Below are positions 40,010-50,547 of a stretch of DNA of 55,641 nt, piece after piece. A model generated the notes under the pieces. That model saw only the letters and a program-made list of their open reading frames with translations, was not told where the DNA came from and searched no databases. Numbering within the stretch: the first letter of the stretch is position 1; each line of letters opens with the position of its first letter. Source of the DNA: Emiliania huxleyi CCMP1516 (taxonomy: Eukaryota > Haptophyta > Isochrysidales > Noelaerhabdaceae); assembly GCF_000372725.1 (NCBI RefSeq), contig NW_005198900.1, positions 538,531-594,171 on the forward strand. The letters are read 5' to 3'. Position numbers and translations under genes: made by a program.

Positions 40010-41630
40010 CAAAGATGCATCTCGCTTCCCTCAAGGGCCCGAGATCATCCGAGAGGACTCAGGCTCGAGGTAAGGTCATGCGTAGGGGAGGCGGATACCA
40101 GGACATGGCACTAACCCCCCCCCCCCCCCCACCCCCCAACCCCCCCCACCCCCACCCCCACCCCCACCCCCACCCACCCACCCACCCACACCTGCCCTTA
40201 CCACCCCCACCACAATCCCACGGAGAGCCTTCATGGCGGCTGGGGAGGATGTTGGATTGCAGATGGCTGCTCCGCCCCGCAGGCGTACACGTCCCACCGC
40301 CTCAAGAATCCGCTCTCCGACCTGCTCGCGCGGGAGGCACCTCTCCTCTCACATCTCGGGTCACCTCGGACCCCCTCGGGTCACCTCGGATGGCCTCGCA
40401 GCGCATCTCCCTTCCCACGCCTCGGGTCGTCTCGGGTCCCCTCGGACGGCCTCTCACCCCTCGACCCCGCGGCGAAGGCGCTCTCGCTGCTTGGTGCGAA
40501 CATCGCTGCTGTCTGCGCGGCGGGCGAAGGGCAGCCGGCAGGCGCGGAGGCGCGTGGGCTTAGAAGCTGAATAGAGGACACCTGTTCGGGCGTGTGTGCC
40601 CAGCTGTCTCGCTGAATTCGGAGCCCTCGTACTCACGCGGTGCTGCGAGTACTGACGATGGTGCTTCCACACTGGAGGCGCGTGGAGCGATGCTACTCGG
40701 ATCATGCTACGCGGGACTGGCCTTCGCGAATGCGCCCGTCGCTGCGGTCCACGCTTTGGCCTACCCGCTCGGATCGACTTTCCACGGGGCCCGGGCCCCA
40801 CCCCCGGCCCCCCGCCCTGGCCCCCGCCCCCGCCGCCGTGGGTACCCCCCCCCCCCCCCCCTTTGCCACCACCACCCTCGCCGCCCACCCCACCTCTCGC
40901 CGCCACCTCCATCGTATCCGCCGCCCTCGTCCCCGCCGCCCGCACCGCCCTCGCCGCCGCACGGTGGCACCTCGCCAGACGCCAGGAGGTGCGCAACAAA
41001 AGAGAGGCCACCGCACACCTCCTGCCCGCGCGCAGGTCCCGCACGGACTCTCAAACTCGCTGATGCTCCCGCACGTCCTCGACTTCAACGCGCGCTCCGA
41101 GCAGGTGCGTCTGGTGTGGCTGCACCGCCGGCTCCTACACGCTGCGCGCCGCCACCCGCACCGCGCTGACCCATCGCCTCGCGCAAGAAGGACCTTGCAC
41201 TATAGCCCTCCCAGAATCGCCCGGCCGCCACCCCCTACCACCCCGCTCACCGCCTCCCACGCCGTGGTCCCGCCGCAGGCGACCAGCTTGTACGCAGAGC
41301 TCGCGCCCATTGTCTGCTCGCGCCAGCTCGGTGAGTGCGCCGCCTCGGCGGCTGTGGCGGCAGGCTCGCGAGGAGCAGCAGCGGGCGGCAAGGCAAAGAA
41401 GTCGCCACTGCCATGAGCGCGGCGCGATTGATCTAGGCGCGTTTGTGGACCACTTCGCGTGTTTACCTGCGGAGCTGGGGCTCCCCACCACTCTCCGCGA
41501 GGTTGGTGTTGCCGAGGCGGACATCGGCAGCCTCGCGGCGAACGCGATGTTGCAAACGCGACTGCTGCCGAATAACCCGCGCGAGGTGCATCTCGACGAC
41601 GCGGAGAGGATCTACCGCGCCGCGCTCTGA
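39147..41630 (+). CDS. Iron-type (group III) alcohol dehydrogenase
   Basis: Eight exons join in phase: 39147-39726, 39796-39824, 40283-40336, 40478-40549, 40678-40785 (or 40788), 41036-41104, 41279-41330 and 41437-41630, giving 385-386 residues, the normal family length. The NAD-binding motif GVVGFGGGSSMDIAK and TTAGTGSEVTP are in exon 1. The metal-site region GIDAMVHAIEAYTS is rebuilt across introns 1 and 2. HALAYPLGSTFH plus VPHGLSNSLMLPHV supply the remaining His ligands. The enzyme oxidises alcohols or reduces aldehydes with NAD(P). Introns 1, 3 and 4 are GC-AG; 2, 6 and 7 are GT-AG. Intron 5 has no GT at the expected place: either GC after an extra Gly codon or a non-canonical donor. The start Met at 39147 is the first in frame. 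Confidence 0.88.
39755..39795 (+). repeat. 41-nt intron core shared with the RING-gene array
   Basis: The last 41 nt of ADH intron 1 match the 42-nt introns at 31823-31864 and its tandem copies over about 34 positions, both reading GTCCxGGACAyGTCCATGA at the start and both ending in a 3' splice site. Confidence 0.85.
39828..40006 (+). repeat. (CA)n/(AG)n compound microsatellite in ADH intron 2
   Basis: CA repeats followed by AG and AGAC repeats fill the first part of the 458-bp intron. A C-rich run with CCCCCAC units follows at 40111-40190. Confidence 0.97.
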
Positions 41631-42188
41631 GGTGCGGGGCGGACAGTCATTTGAGTGTGTAAAAACGGGTTTCAGCGGGTCGTGGCTCCTGGCAACTCAG
41701 CTAGCCGTCAGGCAAGACCAAGACCCCAACTTGCCAAGAGAGAGCGGCTCGTCTGACGCGTCTCTCTCCCGGTCATCGATCGCTCACTCACACTTGAACC
41801 CCCCGCTTGTCGTGGCGCCCGTGGGCGCCACAGCAGGAGGCCCTCTTGGCATGTCTCATGCCAACATCCACCCGAGTTCCCTCGTATTGTCCATGGATGG
41901 AAGCCCACGGCCGTGCGACGCCCGACGCGTCGCACGGCCCATCCCAACTAGATTCCGCCTAATCTCTCCAGGCAGATTCAGGCGGCAACGCGTGCGGCGC
42001 TGCCGTGTCTAACTGCGGCCCGCGGTCCATTCGTGGCGTCTGCCGCCCATTCGAAACTCAGTGAAAGAAGAAACACAGATACATCCGTGAGTCACCGAGT
42101 TTCGCCGGCCAATGCCTGGGGGGGATCCTAAACTCCTAAACGCACGCGCCCGCTGGCCGGGTCCGCTGCCCGGTCAGGCAGCGGGAGC
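41631..42188. other. Gap with two strong hairpins
   Basis: No gene seen between the ADH stop and the next ATG. GTGGCGCCC/GGGCGCCAC (41812-41831, 2-nt loop) and GGCCGTGCGACGC/GCGTCGCACGGCC (41909-41939, 5-nt loop) are perfect stems. Confidence 0.6.
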
Positions 42189-45100
42189 ATGCCCGACCTT
42201 TACCAACATGCTGCCCCCATCAGTGGTGGCTGGGTCGCAGCCGCTGGGCTGGCCGGCTGCGCAGTCGCTGTCTGGTGGTTGGCTAGCACAATCCAGGCAA
42301 TGCAGGCACGTTTGGAGGAGCTCACGATGACGGTAGACGAGCAGAGAGCGGCAGTGGAGAGGCTAGGGAGCAGACCGTTCGGTGGCGCCTCGCGTGATCC
42401 CCAGGGACTCGCCGCGGAGAGCTTGTCGGAGCCGCCCTTGCGCAAAGCCACCTCGCAGCCTATTGGTCAGAGCAGGGCGTTCGACAGCGGACACCGGGCA
42501 CGCAGGTCTGTGTCAGCCAAGCGCCTAGGCAGCATCTCGTCCGCGAGCTTGGGCGGTTCGTCCGCGACGCTGTCAAGCGACGTGACGCGCCCGTCCATGT
42601 CCACCGTCGAGGAGGAGGAGGAGAGGCCAGAGCCAGTGCCGCTGGTCGTGATCACAGACCCGGGTCAGCGCCAGTGCTAGCCCGGCTAGCACTCCCCATA
42701 CCCGCACAACTGATTGGAGTCGGAGCACACACGGCTCCCCCCCCGATGGTCCTGGTCCTGCTGCTTCAGGCCAGGATCTCGACGACGAGATGTCGATCAT
42801 CATGATGCGGCACCTCCTCGACCGGGGAGACATCACTGTGCGTGGAATCATCGCGACGCTCGAGCCGGCCTTCGACCGCGCGCGACTGCTGCGTGGCATG
42901 CTCGATCTGCTTGGTATGCACGGTGTACCAGTCGGTATCGGCAGCGACGGCGGCGATATGAATGGCAATCACACCGCCCAGCCCTTCGAGGAGTCCGCCT
43001 CAACGTACATCCCCGGAGCGCTGCATGAGTCGGTACTCGACATGCAGGCGCGGAACGCCTGACACGCAGCCATGACGTAGCTGAGAAGGATCCTGGGTGC
43101 AGTCTACACGCGGCCTACACGCAGACTACACGCAACCAAGATTCAAATGAGATGCAGCGCGATGCTGAGATATGTGGGCGCCGCAAGGATGGCCCTCTGC
43201 CCTGTTGGCCTCAGCCGGCGCGCTCTGCCCTGTTGGCCTCAGCCGGCGCGGATGCTGCTCCACAAGATTTACGAGGAGGCGGACATGAAGTCGCTTGTCC
43301 TCCTCATCGTCGCCTCGAGCAAGGACGCTTCGCTCTTCTGCCGTGACAACGAGGCGCGCCACCGCTGCAGGACGAGGATGAGAGCTAGAGTGAGAGAAGA
43401 GAGAGAAACAGAGGACCTTTCGGAACTGTAGTCAGTCTTCATGTCCAAGACGAAGGAGGTGGTCATCATGGGAGGGGTTCAGAACTTCGGCCCAGGTTCC
43501 GGCCCACTCGAGCCAGACTCGTCCAACAACCACGCCTTTGACGTCGAGTCCGCGCAACACCTCTTTGAGCGCTGCCAGGCGATGGGCGTGCCGCTCGTCT
43601 GCGTCTCTCGGTGGGCGGCGTATGCCTGCAAGATGCCGCGCCAGGTTTATGACGAGCTGGCACTCACGGGCTCGGCGATTGCGTGGCGGCTCAGACACGC
43701 GCAGCGGACGAGCATCGAGGAGTTGTGGGAGCGTTCGTGCGCCGTTGGGAGCGCGCGGCGAGGCCTCCCCGAGCGGTGCGATCGCGCTTGGTTCCTGGAC
43801 AGCTTCTGCGACGGAGCCGATGGAGAGGGCCGCTCCAGCTCGGGTCCGATCTGGGATCTCATTCAGGGATTTATGCAGTACGACACGATGGCGCTGCTCG
43901 CCGCAGTCCCCACCCTCCGCGAGCGCTTCTTCGCGGGCCATCCCCACACCATCCACGGCACCACCCACACTGTCATCGGCCGCGCAGAGGAGAGCCCCGA
44001 CGTGCGGTCCCCGGAGGCGGTGCAGAGCATGCTCCGTGAGGGGTACTGCCAGGGCCTCCTGATCAACCACCAGCCAAAGTCGCATGTGCTCATCTGCCTC
44101 CAATGCCACCCGAATGGGTTCCAGCGCGGGATCAACAAGATCAACGAGAAGCAGCTCGTCATTGACACGCGCCTATCCATCCTCATGCTCCGGGCGCTGT
44201 GGGACCGCGGCGAAATCACCATCCACGCCTTTGTTCTCTCACTGACGAGCGATGTCGGGACCGACGCGCGCGAGCCCGTGATGCAGCAGGCCACCCTGTC
44301 GCCCGGTGCTAGGCGGCCGGTGCTGCGCGGCCGGGGCGGACTGCAGCTTGCTTGTACCCTATAGGTGGAGCTGGTGCGAACGACGCTCCGCAGGACAGGA
44401 CTTGGCCACGTGCCGCTCCTCGTCGCGCGTGCGATCACGAAGGATGGGGACGGCGGCGAGCCGCAGCGGGGCGAAGACGACGGCATGGCCCCCCTCGAGG
44501 AACACCTAACGGCGTTGTACCTGGACGCGCCACCCATCGGGGTGACCCTCATTATTGCGGCGGCCTGCACGGGCGTGGCCGGCTTTGCCGAGCGGCACCC
44601 ACAGCTCTTCCGCGACAAGACGGCGCGGATCATCCACCTTGGCGGCGCTCTGCTAGAGGCGGGCCGGGTCACTGTGGGCAGCAAGAGCATACTGACGGGG
44701 CAGACCGTGCTCGGACCCGACCCGGCAGCGGCCAACAACCGGGTCGATCTCGAGGCGGCGAGGGCAATGTACCACTGCGCGCAGGAGATGTCGGTGCCGC
44801 TCGTCATCCTCTCCCGACACGTGGCGCACGCCTGCCGTCTGCCGCGGCAGCTCTTCGACATGCTCCTGGAGCACTGCGGATCGCTCGGGGCAGAGCTGGC
44901 CGAGGAGCAGCGGAGCAGCACGCGGCTGCTATGGCAGCAGGCGTGCGCTCCGCTGGGCGACTCGGCGCGAGGCTCGCTCGCCGACCGATGCGACCGGAGC
45001 TGGTTCCTAAAAACATTTTGCCGCTCGGCAGACATCAACTTGCACGATACGGTGTGGCGCTAGCGCTGCTGCACCCCCCCAAGCAAGCAGTTCGACCACA

Positions 45101-45472
45101 CTTTTCGCACGTGACTGCACACTCTCCGCCCCACAGGAGGACATATGGCCTTACATCGAGTCGCTTCACGTCTACAACCCCCTCTCGATGCTCGCAGCCG
45201 TCCCCGCCTTTGTGCAGCTCCACCTGCGCCCGATCAAGCACACTGTGCGGTCGGCGCAGCACCTGATCGTGGGTGTGAGCGAGACGGACCCGGGTGTTGA
45301 GGACCGTCGTGCGCTGCGCAGCTTCGTCTGCAGGTGCTTGATGAAAGCCAGCATCGCCAACCAGGCCGAGTTCCACCCGATCAAACCGCCACCCATCCGA
45401 CTCTCATTTTGTGGAGAGGCGGAGCCGTTTGACGAGACCTGGAGCTTCGATGCGAGCGAGGACGCGTACTGA
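42189..45472 (+). CDS. Membrane-anchored protein with two nucleoside-hydrolase-like domains
   Basis: Six exons in phase: 42189-42663, 42770-43047, 43243-43357, 43436-44265 (end tentative), 44365-45051 and 45137-45472, about 906 residues. An N-terminal transmembrane segment (VAAAGLAGCAVAVWWLAS) is followed by a coiled-coil and a Ser-rich stretch. Domain 1 begins VVITDPGQDLDDEMSII, rebuilt across intron 1, the Asp cluster that binds Ca2+ and ribose in inosine/uridine nucleoside hydrolases. It continues VPVGIGSDGGDM, LLIVASSKDASLFCRDNEA and VVIMGGVQ. Domain 2 repeats the order (LSILMLRALWDRGEITIHAF, LIIAAACTGVAGFAERHPQL, IIHLGGA) but opens VIDTRLS, lacking the Asp pair, so it may be inactive. 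Introns 2, 3 and probably 4 are GC-AG. Substrate and membrane side are not shown. Confidence 0.78.
43195..43250 (+). repeat. 28-bp tandem duplication of a splice acceptor
   Basis: Two adjacent identical 28-bp units beginning CTCTGCCCTGTTGGCCTCAG end intron 2 of the nucleoside-hydrolase gene; only the second leads into the exon in frame. Confidence 0.92.
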
Positions 45473-45863
45473 CGTGGCTAGATGGCGTCTATTGGTCATC
45501 CTTAGGTAATACCGAGACACGCACTGACTGCGTATTAGCAGCACGGCAGCAGTCGCCTAGGGTGCAGGGGGACCGCACGTTCCAGATGCTAGCACGTAGC
45601 AGGGCAGCCACACCCACAGCAGTGGTGCCGGGGCGAGCGTGTCAGCGTCGTACGTCTACGTGCAGCTGTGAGAGTGCGGTGTTGGTGGTGAGTGTTTTCT
45701 CAGAGTTAAACTGAAAACTCTTTTCCCGCCACAGAGTGTAATAAACCAAGGGCGGAGGTGGGTACATGCGTGCACGCACTCGGCCCGGGGTTTGGCGCGA
45801 GCGAGTACTCAGCGGTCGCGTGCTAAGCGCTCGTGCTTCCAGCGGGCAGACGACCCCCTTCGC
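45473..45863. other. Gap between convergent genes
   Basis: About 390 bases of 3' flanking sequence with no gene or clear structure. Confidence 0.45.
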
Positions 45864-48387
45864 TCAAGCCTCGGCCCCCTCCTCAGCCATTGCGGCGGTG
45901 AACTGGGTGTTGAGCGACCGCGCGGCGCGGAGCCACACGGCGATGATCACGAAGAGGCAGCCGGCGAGGTAGGGCGTCGACGCGGCGAGCGAGCCGACGC
46001 TGAAGATCATGGCCTGCTGGAGGAGCGACCCGCCCGACTTGCCCAGCGGGTTGCCTACTCGTGACCGGAGGCGGTGAGGACCGGCGCACGGGTGGAGCTG
46101 CGGTCCGCGCGGAGCTCGCTGCCGATCACGTCGACCGCGGCCTTGCCCTTGGTCTTGGCCTCGGCGTCGAGGGGAATGTAGGCCATCTCCTTGCACGGGT
46201 CGAAGAGCGAGTACCTGCGCGCCGCGCGGCGCGCTGTGACGGTGGCGTGCCCGCTGCGGGCCAGAGGGGACAGCGTCGGCCGCACGCCATGTGCGGGTTC
46301 AGTAAGGCCGTGGGGCGGGGCGGGGGCGGGTCGGGGGCGGGGGCGGGGGCGGGGGGGGGGGGGGGGGCGCACTTGGAGCTCTTGGAGAGGATATTTTGGG
46401 CGGCGCCGACCACGACGGCGAGCATGAGTGGGGTGGTGCCTGCCGCGGCGCGGGCTCCAGTCTCCCAGCGGACGCAGAGGACGACGCGCCATCTCTTTCG
46501 GTGGAGGTGCGCGGCGAGGGGGAGAGCGGGGGAGTGTTGCGGGCGTGCGTGCTCCAAGTGTGGTGTGCGGTCACCAAGTGGAGGCGGAGGGGGAGTGTGG
46601 CGTGCGTGCGTGCTCCAACTTGGAGCGGCGCGCGTCTTTTGTCTGCGGTGTGCGGTGTGCCGAGGGCGGCCACGAGCGGCGAGAGGGACCCGCCAAACAG
46701 GATGAGCGAGAAGAAGATGGCGCCTGCAGAGTCGGGAGGAGTACAGCGCTCAGAAGGGGGACACACGGAGGGCGGGCGCGAGCGGAGCCCGAAGCAGCAC
46801 GCGCCGGTGATGAAGAGCATCGTCGGCGTCACCAGCGCCGCTGCGCCCCACCCGAAGTACTTGAAGATGCGCTGGCCCGCCAGCATCATGAAGAGCGTCA
46901 CGGCGCCTGTTTCCGCGGTCGGGGCCAGTCAACGTCTGCGTCGCCGCCGAGCGAACTCGCGTCGGCGGCGAAAGGGGAGCGGCGAGGGGAGCGGCGCGCG
47001 CGCCGGTGCAGGAGGAAAAGGCGCCCATAAACTCGGAGTAATCGTTTGGGTTGGGGAAGGCCACCTTTAGCTTGGCCTTCCACGACACCTGGGGCGGGCG
47101 GGCGGGCGGGGGGCGGGGGGTGGAGTGGTGCATCGGGAGTGATCAGAGTTGCGCCCCCAGCCCCGTCCCCTCAACCCCGTGTGCGCCCTCGCGTAGCAGC
47201 ACCCCCCCCCCCCATCCCATCTCCCTTCGCCTCGACGATGTTGATCGACATGCCGTAGCAGATGACCAGCGTCGCGAGGTCGCGGATGTACGGCGAAGAC
47301 GCCAGGTACGCCGCCGACTCCTTGATCCCCATCGATGTCTTGGTCTTGGACTGCTTGACGGCCGACGGAGGAACGCACTCGGGGTCCGTCATCACCTTCT
47401 TCTGCATGTACTGGAAGAGCGCGAGGACCACGAGGCCGGCAGCCGAGACACCGCCCATCAGCAGCTTAAGCGAGCCCGCCCACGGGTCTGCGGCGGTGGA
47501 TGTGCGGCGCAGGCCCGACACGAAGCGGACATACAGCCCCGAGAAGATGAGAGCGACGTTGGCGCCGAGGCCGAAGAGCGGGTAGTACCTCTTCGCCTCC
47601 TCCACCTTGGTCACCTGGTTGGCGAAGCCCCAGAAGAGGAGCGACACCACCACCGAGCCCCACAGCTCCGCCATCGTGTAGAAGACCGCGTACGTCCAGT
47701 TTCGGATGATGGCGAGCGGCGCAGAGAGGCCGGCCAGCGCCGCCGGCAGCGCGGCGACGATTCCGTCGACAGCGGCGGTGGGGTGGAGGGCGGCGGCGTT
47801 GGGGTAGATGACGAAGGCGAACAGGGTAAAGAAGGCGATGAAGGTGGAGACGAGGCCGGTGAAGACCTGCTGCTGCGAGAACTTGTTCGAGAGCCACGAG
47901 TAAAAGACGGTGAAGCCGATTGCGCCAGGCAGGTTGACGTATGTCTTCAGGAAGGGGATGATCTCGGCGCCCGAGCCCGGTGCCGTCACGACGAGCACAT
48001 CCTGCGTACGCACAGGCGACGGGCAGGGGTGGAGACGGCGGCAGGGAACAGGCGAAGCAGGGGCAGCGAGAGGCCCGCCTTTGTGTCCCGCAGGATCGTG
48101 TACGCAAACAGAATGAAGAAGAACATGGCGCCGAGCGGCGTCACCTTCTTGAGCTCGGCCGGGGGCGGCAGCTTCGCCCGCAGCTTTGCCAGCGGACCGC
48201 CCTTGCCGTCTCCGGCAGCCGCGGCCTGCATCGACAGTTGAGCGGAGCGGGCAGGCGCAAGCCGCGGCATGGCCTGCGGCCTCATCCCATATGCGGCAGC
48301 CAGCGGCGCGACGGGAGCGCGGGCGAGGGCGAGAGCGTGGGCGTGGCCGGCGACGCAAAGGGCGGCGGTCAAGCGGAGTACTCTCAT
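45864..48387 (-). CDS. NTT: Plastid-type ATP/ADP translocase (NTT)
   Basis: Eight exons: 48387-48079, 48001-47231, 47088-47003, 46906-46803, 46723-46661, 46439-46373, 46214-46123 and 46054-45864. They sum to 1,683 bases, 560 residues plus stop, with every junction in phase. The N-terminus is a signal-peptide-like stretch ([20 protein letters not shown]) plus an Ala/Arg/Ser-rich transit-like segment, as expected for a secondary plastid. Family blocks include [18 protein letters not shown] joined to [112 protein letters not shown] and [17 protein letters not shown]. The carrier exchanges ATP for ADP across the plastid envelope. Six of seven introns are GC-AG; 46215-46372 is GT-AG. Confidence 0.93.
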
Positions 48388-48424
48388 GTATGTATGTGTG
48401 TGTATGCTCGGAGCCCGGAGCCGC

Positions 48425-48620
48425 CCGCCAGTCGTCATCAAGCGCGGGGTTTTCTTTTCATTTCGATTTCTTGTTTTTCCGTCCGTCCAGCGCTCTTCTT
48501 AGCTTGTATGTGTCTGTGTGTCGCTCGTGCGTGTCGTCATCATCTGTCTTGCGTCCACCCATGCCGCGTTGGTGTCCAGTCCGAGCCTGGCTGTTCTTCA
48601 CCTTTCTACCTACCTACTCG
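48425..48620 (+). repeat. Dispersed repeat, copy at 48.5 kb
   Basis: Shares GTGTCTGTGTGTCGCTCGTG through GTTGGTGTCCAGTCCGAGCC and TTCACCTTTCTACCTACC with 48821-48995; the right part is also in reverse at 15970-16060. Confidence 0.9.
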
Positions 48621-48820
48621 CTTAGTGTGGGTAAACGAAAGTAGCGTATACGCTACTATGAATGAAGAAGCCGAAAAAACACGCTGCGGCAGTCCACCCG
48701 AGCCAGCCAGCTGCCGGCTCGCACGGCAGCCTCTTCCTCTCGACCACCCTCAACTTCCGTACAGTCAACATTTTGTCGCTGCGTGCTCGTGGTGAGCTGT
48801 GGCGGCGGTCGAGCCAGTTC

Positions 48821-48995
48821 ATCAAGCTTCAAGGCGGGGTTTTCTTTTGGGAGCGCTTCGTTGAAAGCTCTTGTTTGTGTCTGTGTGTCGCTCGTGCGTG
48901 TCGTCATCATCTGTCTTGCGTCCACCCATACCGCGTTGGTGTCCAGTCCGAGCCTGGCTGTTCTTCACCTTTCTACCTACCTTCCTACCTCCCTA
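48821..48995 (+). repeat. Dispersed repeat, copy at 48.9 kb
   Basis: Near-identical over about 115 bases to the previous copy, with the left part (GGGGTTTTCTTTT) also shared. Confidence 0.9.
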
Positions 48996-49216
48996 CTCTT
49001 CAAGTGTCTGCCGAATTGGTGGACGGAAGCACTCGGCAGGTGCGAGGTGGCGCGGAGTGCACCTGCCTCAGGGCTCAGGCGCACAAGCTGATGAATGCGG
49101 GCCCCAAGAAAGATGAGAAGGTCCTACCTGCTCTTGAGCGCGACGATGTCCCTGCGAGAGCGTCGCATCCTCTCTCTCCTCGAGAGCGCGTGCCGAGCTA
49201 ACATGTTGGAGCATAG

Positions 49217-49432
49217 GTGCACCCGGTCCCGGGGATGCCCCACGTCTTCAACGAGCTGGGCGGCTTCATGGTGTGGAACTCGACTGTGCCGTGGCGGCGC
49301 GGCGACCCCAAGGAGTTCGCGCCAATCATGATCTTCAACAAGCAGCTCGACTTCGTGCACAAGAGGTTTGGGGATTACCGCGGCTGCAAGCAGCGCGTCG
49401 AAGGGCGTTGGGGCCCCAATTCGCGTTACTAG
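49217..49432 (+). CDS. Orphan 3' exon, function unknown
   Basis: After an acceptor (GCATAG) the frame reads VHPVPGMPHVFNELGGFMVW then NSTVPWRRGDPKEFAPIMIF and VHKRFGDYRGCKQRVEGRW to a stop. The sequence is strongly protein-like, but no upstream exon is apparent between here and the repeats, so it may be a gene fragment carried with the local duplication. Confidence 0.45.
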   Translation: MHPVPGMPHVFNELGGFMVWNSTVPWRRGDPKEFAPIMIFNKQLDFVHKRFGDYRGCKQRVEGRWGPNSRY

Positions 49433-49752
49433 GCATGCATGTGTTGCGAATGCGCATTCCGTGATGAGACGGTTCATGCGCTCTCTATGTCTATGTCTCT
49501 GTGTCCATTGTCTTTGTTTGTTTGTCTGAGCCAGAAGGGGAGCCCCGCGCAAGTCCCCGCGCCGCAACGCGCAAGCGGGGCGGCTTCTCAACATGAAAGG
49601 GGGCCGAAGTGGGCCCGACCAAACAATGCGCCCCCAAGCGCCTGCAAGGCGGCCGAGCCGCCCCTGCTGCAGGGCACCCGCGACCCAGTTTTGCAAAATG
49701 AGTACTTATCAATACAGACAACGAAACCGTACCGACACCTGCTGGCAGGGTA
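49433..49752. other. Short gap
   Basis: 3' flank of the ligase fragment; nothing else seen. Confidence 0.4.
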
Positions 49753-50547
49753 CTATCCTTCCGCCCGCAAGCTCGCAAACTCGGGCTGCGCCCGGAAGGC
49801 CTCGGCGAGCTCCGCGCCGCTCGTCGCCTGCCCTGGCGCCTTGTCGGGCCGCGCGCGCACAAAGCGCGGGAACCGGAGCGCGAGGCCCTTGGCCGGCTCC
49901 TCGGGCAGCAGCCCCGCCGCCGCGAGGAAGGTTGGCGAGAGCGAGAGCGCCGCAGCGCGCACCTCCCACACCGCGGGGGGCGTCGGCGTGGCCAGCCAGC
50001 AGTCGGGCTCGTAGTGTGGCGGCAGCGACGCGGGCAGGTCGAGCCACGTGGGCGGCCCGCCGTCGCCGCGCGGGGCGGCGGCGGCGCCGCGCTCGAAGAG
50101 GGCGCTGAAGGTCGCGAGGTCGTCGTCGGAGAAGCCGGTGCCGACCTTGCAGACGGGCTGGTAGCGCGCCGCGCCCGGCGCAGCGACCCTGCAGGCGAGC
50201 AGAAACGCTCCGTAGCCGCCCGAGCGCTTGCCGGTCCCGGCGTAGGCCCCGACGGGGACGAGGTCGAACGAGTCGGCCAGCCCGTCGATGTAGTCTCGCT
50301 TGAGCTTGAGCCACGCGAAGGACCGCTTGCCCGGCGCGTACCCAGACTCGGCGTCGTCCGCGAGCGACTTGACCATGAGCCCCTCCGCCTCCATCTCGGC
50401 CGCCGCGGCCAGCGCCGCCTCGAGCTCCTCCGCCGTTGACCCCTCCTCGCCCTGTGCCAGCTCCACACGCCCCGCCACCGGGGTGAGCAGAGCGCGCAGC
50501 GCCGCGCGCCGCGCCCGCAGCGGCTTGTGCAGCAGCGACGCTCCCTC
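49753..50547 (-). pseudogene. DNA ligase I C-terminal fragment
   Basis: About 264 residues match the last part of ATP-dependent DNA ligase I: SLLHKPLRARRAALRALL, EAEGLMVKSLADDAESGY, KRSFAWLKLKRDYIDGLADS, DLVPVGAYAGTGKRSGGYGA, VCKVGTGFSDDDL in the OB-fold domain, and LALRFPRFVRARPDKAPGQA near the natural C-terminus. The adenylation lysine motif (KxDG) and everything before it are missing. Upstream minus-strand sequence to 51.2 kb has no ligase-like frame. It is therefore a truncated copy, unless a very long intron or an assembly join intervenes. The reading frame is intact over the fragment. Confidence 0.75.

Noticed and set aside
39833..40010. Coding potential in the CA/AG microsatellite
   Set aside because: Open frames on both strands are artefacts of the dinucleotide repeat, and the region lies within an ADH intron.
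44365..45063. Separate second nucleoside-hydrolase gene
   Set aside because: It has no start context, and the preceding frame already contains the opening strand of the second domain (LSILMLRALWDRGEIT), so one two-domain gene fits better.
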